From: Posidonia oceanica | Taxonomy: Eukaryota > Streptophyta > Magnoliopsida > Alismatales > Posidoniaceae | Direction: 5' to 3' | DNA: 64,000 nucleotides | NCBI GenBank assembly: GCA_037176725.1 | Contig: JAZBRS010000049.1 | Coordinates: 37,812,001-37,876,000 of the forward strand | Shown here: positions 57,321 to 64,000 of the stretch, piece by piece | How the letters are laid out: each line of letters begins with the position of its first letter | Position numbering within the stretch: the stretch's first letter is position 1 | Notes under the pieces: generated by a model | Database searches by the model: none | Told to the model about the DNA's origin: nothing | The model's input: the letters and a program-made list of their open reading frames with translations, nothing else | Position numbers and translations under genes: made by a program

Positions 57321-58879
57321 TTGAATGCCAAAAACTATGGTTTGTGGCATTCTCAATTCACACATGTACTATATGCCTATGATTTGTTTGGTTTTGTTGA
57401 TGGATCTCGTGATGCTCCTCCTCGAATGCTCACTAGTGATGGTGGTTCTTCTCCAAATTCTTCCTTTTCTGTCTGGAATAGACTAGATCAACTAGTCCTT
57501 AGCTGGTTAGTTTCTTCTGTTTCTAAAGAGATCAATTCTCAACTGATCAATTTGAGATCAACCAGACAAGTGTGGTTGTTTCTTGAAAAATATTTTGCCA
57601 CTCAATCTTAGGCAAAGGTATTCTAGTATAAATCTGAGCTGAATAATTTGAAAAAGGGAGACATGTCAATTGCTAAGTATGTTCATAAAGCCAAGTCGAT
57701 TGCTACTAATCTTGCTCCTTCTGATCGACCTATGGATGAAGATGATCTTGTGCTGGCTATTATCAATGGTCTTGGACTTGAATATGATTCGGTAGTTGCA
57801 ATGGTTCCTTCCAGAATTGAAGCCATGAACTATGATGAAGTAGTTGGTCTTCTAATGTTACATGAAAATAGAATTGTTGGAAACACTCCTGAGGTTGATA
57901 TCATTGCAAATCTCAGCTACCAAAGATAATAGACAAGGATTTCATGGAAAAAGGATGTAGAGGTTGTGGAAGGAATTACAACAATCACTATGATTTTAGC
58001 TCTGGTAATAGTGGTTGTGGGTATTACACTCAAAATTCTAATATCTCATCTGCTTTTGGTCATAGACATTATCAAAAGAAAAGGCAATTTGTTGCAAGTG
58101 TTTAGTGCCAAATTTGTGGTCGATTGGACCACTCAACTCTTACTTGCTATCAGAGATTTAATCATGCTACTCCTACTCCCTCTGCTCCTGTTGCAAATCT
58201 TGTTGAAGCTGCTCCTTCTCAAACTTGGTATCCTGACAATGGAGCAACTCATCATATGACAAATTCGTTGGCCAATTTGGATGTTACTAGTGAATATTCT
58301 GGAGGAGAAGATGTTCAAGTAGGTAATGGTTCAGGTCTAAGAATTTCTAACATAAGAACCTCCACTATTCCTGTTCTTCCTAATTCTCTTTATTTGAAAT
58401 ATATTCTACATGTGCCAAGAATAACTAAGAACTTGTTGTCCATTCAATAGTTGCTAAGGACAATCATGTTTTCTTTGAGTTTTACCCAAATGATCTTTCT
58501 ATGAAGGACATTGACACTAGGAGGCTAATTCTACAAGGCAAGGAGTGGATTGTATCATCTAGCTTTTCCTTCTGCTGCTGTTGATTCAAAGTATTCTTCT
58601 TCTGCACCTGTTGCCTTTCTCACTGAAAAAGTATCTCTTAACACTTGGCATTACAAGCTAGGACATGCTGATAAGTCTCCTATTTTGCAAGTTGTTAAGT
58701 CCAACAATCTTCCTTTTCTTAAAGCTCCTATGACTAAGGTCTATCATGCTTGTATGAAGGCCAAGTCTCGTAGATGTCATTTGTCTAATAGTCATTCTAT
58801 TAGTAGTTCACCCGTTGATATTGTATTCACTGATGCGTGGTCCTCTCCAGTTCCATCAATTGATGGTTACAAATACTAT
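57321..58879 (+). pseudogene. Copia C gag, protease and pre-integrase, cut off
   Basis: Gag: MNAKNYGLWHSQFTHVLYAY, VWNRLDQLVLSWLVSSVSKE, stop at 57609, then MSIAKYVHKAKSIATNLAPS and DLVLAIINGLGLEYDSVVAM. CCHC knuckle CQICGRLDHSTLTCY at about 58108. Protease as WYPDNGATHHMTNSLANLD (DNGA in place of D(S/T)GA). Pre-integrase WHYKLGHADKSPILQVVKSN. The reading is cut inside integrase at SIDGYKYYV, exactly where the long LTR starts at 58880. Frame shifts near 57612, 57930 and 58450. Confidence 0.88.
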
Positions 58880-59579
58880 GTGTAGTAATCCTGATGTTCA
58901 GATCGTCCATGTACGCTGTCAAAGCTTGCGTGCACCGATCAGAATCAGGTTCACTATTAGCGGGTGTATCCGAGAATGAAGGCTTGACTTGAAAACACCA
59001 AAAAAGGGAAAAGAGAGCAAGAAAAAGAAAAGATAAGACAAATCAGAGTCGCCACCTTGTCTATTAAGTCAGGAGACAAAGAAAATCGGAGAAATGCGTG
59101 AATAAACACGTAAAACCAAGCAAAAGATGCAATGCGATGCAATGCAAATGCAATGAGATGCAATGAAATGCAAATGATGTGACTCGTGCCTAGGATGAGG
59201 GCAATATGGTCAATGCGAGCCATGAGAAAGGGCAGGGACTCCTGTTACATGTGAGGAAGGTGTTAGGCACCCCTGACACGCCCGAGAATCGGTCTTTGTA
59301 GGCTTACGCTCGCATATGTAGGGAAATGCATGCTTTGAATGCCTAAATGCCATGAATGCCTAATTAGATGCTCAAAGGTGTGCTCTAAGTGATGAAATAC
59401 GTGCAAGGAATTAAACGTGCAATCTAAGTGCTCAGCAGCGCTGTCTGTGTTCCGAACCGAACGAATCCTGGTTCGTGAGAACTCCAGGCAGTAAGCATCA
59501 CTGCCTTAAACGCAAATGCAGGCGATAAAATAAAACAGCGGTAAAATCAGGCAATGCAAGCGACATGTAAAAGAAAATC

Positions 59580-60600
59580 GGGGCAAACACGCAAAACGGT
59601 ACGAGAAACGAAGCAGGTAGGCCAAACGGTGCAAGAAACGAAACAGACAGGCAAAACAGTGCAAAGAACGAAGGAGAACAGGAGCGGGCATGCAAAACCA
59701 TGCAAACGCAAGGAAAATAGGGCAAATGCATGCAAAAACGTGAGAAAAGGACCTAAATGTAATTAAAATGCAAACCTAGGGACCTGGATGCAACTAAATG
59801 CAAACTTAGGGACCTATGTGCAATAAAAATGCAAAGCTAGGTGCTTATATGCAATGAAAATGCAAAACTAAGGGTCTGGATGCAAATAAAATGCAAAACT
59901 ACGGGCCAGGGTGCAACTAGATGAAAACCTAAGGACCTATATGCAATTATTTTAAAAGCCAGGGGCCTATATGCAATGAAAATACAAAGTCAAGGGTCTG
60001 GATGTAAATAAAGTAAAATGCTGGGGCTTTATACAATGCAATAAGGTAAAATGCAGATTAAATGACATGCTGAACAATCAGAGGACTGGAAAGTAATAAT
60101 AAAATAATACAGGATAAAAATTGCAATATAATATGGTAAAGTATGAAATTAAATGATTTCTAACTGAACAGAGGACTTAAACGTAATAAAAATAAAGTAC
60201 AGAATAAAATATGCAATGTAGTATGGTAAACTTGAATTTAAATGACTTGATAAACAAAACAAAGAACTGAAACGCAAATAAAATAAACTACAGGAAATAA
60301 ATGCAATGTAATAAGTTAAAAAGATGAAATTAAATGACATTAATCAACCACAAGACGTAGATGTAAAGAAAATAAGATACTGGACTAAAACTAAAGAAAG
60401 CTAAACTATTTTGAACTACAGCAGGACTAAAATGTAAATAAAAGAAAAGACAGGAAATACATGCAATGCAATATAGTTTTAATTAAACATTAAATGAAAT
60501 CTAAACTGCAACTGGACCTAAGTGCAAATAAATAAAACTAAAGGAAACTAATGCAATGTAATGGTAAACTAACTAAGTTAAGAAAAAAATAAAACAAAAC
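59580..60600. repeat. Tandem arrays inside the long LTR
   Basis: Three styles in succession: ~35-bp units gcaaaacggtacgagaaacg (59581-59690); ~38-bp units gggacctggatgcaacta...aatgcaaa (59745-60050); ~90-bp units beginning aaatgac(a/t)t and containing gaggactg and atgcaatgtaat (60055-60600; starts near 60060, 60152, 60240, 60333). The small open frames here are repeat artefacts. Confidence 0.75.
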
Positions 60601-60747
60601 GAAACTAATGACATTATAAAAATAGATGCTACAGTACCCGTGGCCGCAGCTCGTCGGGGAGGACTCTGTGCAGCGAAAAGGGCGGCGAAGCTGCTTCGGC
60701 GGGGCTCGGGCTGGCCTGCGGGAGGTCCGACGGAGCTTGGGCGGTGC

Positions 60748-62904
60748 TGTCACGTCCCAGCGCGACCAAAATAGCATCCACTACCCAAATGGTATCTAAA
60801 AGAGATAAACAATTAATTACATTTGAAAATAAATTTAAATCTTTTACAAAACTATTAAAATACTCCCAAGATCCCCAGTGTGCAGCTACGTGGCTCGTAA
60901 ACAAGCACCAGCCTGGACTGTACCTCGACCCTGCACCCGAAAACCAAAACACAGAACACACGTGTGTGATATCTAAATCACCCAGTACGTGCCACTCAAA
61001 ACCACGGCAAACGGTAGCAAAAACATCTACTAAAGCAACAAACATCATACATTACAGTAATCTATGCTATTTAAAAGCATAACGTTCATTTCAAGAAAAC
61101 CACATGCCTGTATAAAACTATCAACATTTTCTATTAAAATATGCATTCACAAATACATTACCAACCCATCTCAAATCCACACACTCACACACACATCGAT
61201 TCCAAATCAAATCGAATACCCTGGCCACAGGTGAACGATACCAGCCACAAGCAGTTGCAGATGACATACGCATCTCTTGGCTGCAATGCCATAGAAGACT
61301 ACCCTGTGTGGGAGAACAATCCGCCCGGGGAACTCAACCTTCAATTTATGTCATGATCATTTTCATGATCAATATCATATCAACACGGGGTTACGCACTC
61401 TGTCGTCCCTTTGGTGCCCGAGCGTCTGGGGACTCCAACCCTAGCCCCAGCCAGCACCGGCACAGAGGGTAGACCGTCTGTTTCAACGGGGCCTACTGTA
61501 CCGCTAACCTCACCCTAGGCTATCTGACTCTCGAACCATCGAGTGTATTCAAACACTCCTAGTTACCAGTCAGAAGTTTCGGTCTCTTGGTCCTTCAAAA
61601 CCACGGAAAACATTTCCAAGCTCTTTTCACAAACATGCATTTCTTTTTCAAAATCATTTGAAAATCCTTTGAAAATCATTTCTCATGATCCACAAAACAC
61701 CAAAAACCACTATAATTCATAACAAAACAAATTTCAAAACCTTTTCCTTAGAAAGCATTTACCCTTTGATTCAGAATGCCGAAATTCATCGGAGTTCCGA
61801 ATCAGGAGCAAAAGCTCACAATTCTGTACTGAAACGGCACTCCGTTTTGCACCAGCACTCCGTTTTGCTACAGAAAACGGCGCTCCACCCAAAAACGGTG
61901 CCCCGGATCAGGAGAAAACGGCGCTCCGTTCCAAAAATGGCGCTTCGTTCAGGAGAAAACGGCACCTCGTTCTTGGACCGGTCCTCTGTTCTGCTACAGA
62001 AATGGCACTCCACCCAAAAGCGGTGCCCCAGATCAGGAGAAAATGGCACTCCGTTCCAAAAACGGCGCTCCGTTCTAGGCGATTTCAGAAAACAAAAATA
62101 GGATTCTAACCCAAATCGCCCGAACTGGGAATCAAAACTGGTTCCACCACAAAAATCCACAAACTACGAATAAATACTAGAATCAAAGCATCACGAGTGC
62201 TCTACGCTTGAGCACAAAAATCAAACCATGTCATGCATCATGCATCAAGATATAAAATCATAAAGCTCAAGAGGTCAAATAAAACATATTTCCATTCAAT
62301 CCACAATCAATCCAAAAACCATTCAAAACCAAATAAAATCCTACAATATTCATGGCATAGCTAGATCACATGTATTCAAAGCATTTAGGCAAGAATTTTG
62401 GAAAGAATTTGAGGGAGAGAACACGCACCAACTTGGCAACCAACTCTGCCCCAACCTCGGTCAGCCGACGAACTTCGCCTCCTTCGGCCGACGAGCACCA
62501 CTCTCCTCACGCCAGCTTGCCTCCGCGCTCCTCTAGCACTGGCCGCTCCTCTTCTTCCTCCTCCGACCGCGGGCGATCACCTAGGGTTGCAGTCAGCAGC
62601 AGGTGGAGAAGAAACAAAGGAAAGAAAGAAAGAGGGGAAGAAAGAAGAGGAAGAGGCACGTGCGGTGGGGAGGGGGAAAAAAGTGGAAAATTGCATTCCA
62701 CCTCTTTTCTCTCCACAAACCACAAACAAGCTCCTAACTTCCTTCAACCAAGTCCCCTACTTTCCCACGACCACACGAAACAACACCGAGGAGCCGGAAA
62801 CAAAACCACCAAAGACACACAAACACCAACACACAACAACAACAGGGAAATGATCTTCCAAAATAATTAACTCAAATTATATTATGGAAAATCAGGATAT
62901 TACA
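60748..62904 (-). mobile_element. Solo LTR (2.16 kb, Gypsy-like) nested in the long LTR
   Basis: Minus-strand start TGTAATATCCTGATTTTCC, end GGTCGCGCTGGGACGTGACA; flanked by a perfect 5-bp target duplication GGTGC (60743-60747, 62905-62909). Such TGTAATATCC...GGGACGTGACA ends are common for plant Gypsy LTRs. No internal domain, so a solo LTR. Confidence 0.9.
61840..62080. repeat. 126-bp tandem repeat in the nested solo LTR
   Basis: GCTACAGAAAACGGCGCTCC at 61867 recurs as GCTACAGAAATGGCACTCC at 61993; within each unit AACGG(C/T)GC(T/C)CCGTTC sub-words repeat. Confidence 0.85.
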
Positions 62905-63651
62905 GGTGCGACGAGGTGCTAGCGGCGGCGGTGGACGGCCTGGCGCGTGCGGCGCGCGTTGCACCGGCAATCGGTGCCGAAGAAGAAGGCAAACTCCAGC
63001 GAGGCCTCAGCGGCAACACAGGGCACGAAATGCGAAAAAAAAATACATGGGGATGAAAGGGGGAGTGAGGCGGATCTAGAGGAAGAGTTGTTTACCTGTT
63101 TCGCACGCCGGGGTGGCCGGACGACCTCAGATGGCTTCTGTCGGCGTTGGAGGGAGCGGAGGAGGCTTCGGAGTGGCCGGGAAGTGCGCGGTTGGAGTCC
63201 GGGCGAGACTGTGGAGGTGCAGAGGAGCCTTCGGAAGCGACGGCCGGTCCTCTCCTCCCTTCCACGCACAGGTGGCCGGAATGGATTCTGTTGGAGAATA
63301 ATTTCTCTCTCTTCTCTTCTTCCTCTCTCTCTACTGGCCTCTTGGGTTGGTTTGAGGTCGTGGTTTTGGAGAAGGTCTGGAGGTGGAGTTGGCCTGTGGT
63401 GGTCTGGTCTGATGGTGAAGAAGTTTGAGAATGTTTGGCTGTTGGCAGTTGGAGGAAGGATGGGTTTTCCTAGGGTTTTTGGATGGTTTTTGGGTTAGAA
63501 AATGGGTGTAGTTCTAGGTTTGTTTTTGGGGTTTGATTTGGAGTTTGGTTTTGAAAAAAGGGTGTGATTTTGGGTTTAGTTTAGGTGTTTGGTTCAGAAG
63601 CCACTAGAGAGAGATTCCACCAACTCAGCTTGTCAAAATGGGGTGTCTACA

Positions 63652-64000
63652 GATGCCCCTCCCTGAGCGAGGTCAAGCGAAGCGAGACCGTGGCTCAGAG
63701 TTGACAAGATACCCCATCTAACCGACGAGAGCTAGACGTTGCTATAGACATGAATCACTTATTCGGTGGATGCACCGAAATTCATGACTCGTCGCCAAAT
63801 GCAGATGAATGCGAACACTAGGATGTAGTGCTAATGCAAAGACTAGTGTGCGGTGCTAATGTAAATGTGATGCCTACGTTAATACTCATTGCGCTGTACT
63901 CCTCTAGGGGAAAGCGGATGATGCATGCACGCGGAAAGGCGGAAAAATGCAATGCAATGGTCACCGGGCAGTACTTCGGGAAAGCAGGATGACCGAGTGC
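63652..64000 (-). mobile_element. Internal 3' end of the long-LTR retrotransposon
   Basis: Next to the LTR start the minus strand reads GCTCAGGGAGGGGCATC, a polypurine tract. The rest is non-coding internal sequence running out of the window, so this copy is not a solo LTR. Confidence 0.7.

Larger units (their letters stand above)
58880..63651 (-). mobile_element. 3' LTR of a long-LTR retrotransposon, containing a nested solo LTR
   Basis: Minus-strand start TGTAGACACCCCATTTTGAC at 63651, end near 58880 (TGTAGTAATCC on the plus strand), inside Copia C integrase. Without the nested LTR (60748-62904) it is about 2.6 kb, close to the solo LTR at 24599-27551. Shared blocks: CGCTGTCAAAGCTTGCGTGC with CGCTGCCAAAGCTCGCGTGC, GAGTCGCCACC, GTTAGGCACCCC. 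The other target-site flank is outside the window. Confidence 0.82.

Overview
The window is nuclear DNA of a flowering plant: AT-rich, intron-containing, and dominated by decayed, nested transposable elements. Plant-only families (TNP2-type CACTA, plant Copia and Gypsy, an Au-like SINE, phytocyanin) support this. The GC-rich coding exons of the one intact gene are compatible with a monocot, but I cannot name the species. Only two features look like possibly working host genes: an early nodulin-like phytocyanin (20726-21408, minus) and a U6 snRNA copy (56199-56300, minus). An unidentified, possibly decayed multi-exon gene may lie between 51.9 and 56.1 kb.

Layout. 1-2.84 kb: ~1-kb tandem units, each ending in a CACTA-like terminus. 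2.9-5.1 kb: scrambled Ty3/Gypsy remains. 7.4-17.1 kb: a small hAT/MULE-like shell (8-9 bp target duplication) interrupted by two CACTA elements. CACTA-1 (7671-12866, TSD AAA) has a broken TNP2 transposase and exons of a sterol delta-7 reductase gene. CACTA-2 (13033-16647, TSD CTT) has exons of an aspartic protease gene. 20.7-21.4 kb: the phytocyanin. 21.64-39.34 kb: an old Copia element (A), minus strand, whose 3' LTR is split by an 11.2-kb hAT element (21944-33166, perfect 8-bp TSD). That hAT carries a broken BED/hATC transposase and, in order, exons of three unrelated host genes: Argonaute, acetolactate synthase regulatory subunit and glucosidase II beta. It is itself interrupted by a 2.95-kb solo LTR. 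39.6-41.6 kb: an L1-like LINE with a hAT-like MITE inside. 41.68-45.77 kb: Copia B, plus strand. 45.77-48.4 kb: an inverted-repeat element enclosing another LTR. 50.1-50.6 kb: a PB1-domain pseudogene. 52.7-53.7 kb: a hAT-like MITE and an Au-like SINE. 56.2 kb: U6. 56.9-58.88 kb: Copia C, cut by a long LTR (58880-63651) that itself contains a 2.16-kb solo LTR (TSD GGTGC).

Main message: three separate DNA transposons from two superfamilies have captured pieces of at least five host genes, with introns still present, so capture was from genomic DNA. The captured exons carry knock-out changes (lost catalytic Asp, Trp to stop, lost splice acceptor). They are best read as transduplicated fragments, potentially small-RNA sources, not working enzymes. 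A second pattern is a long-LTR family (three copies here), two copies of which carry a regular ~220-231 bp internal array built round short near-palindromic phrases.
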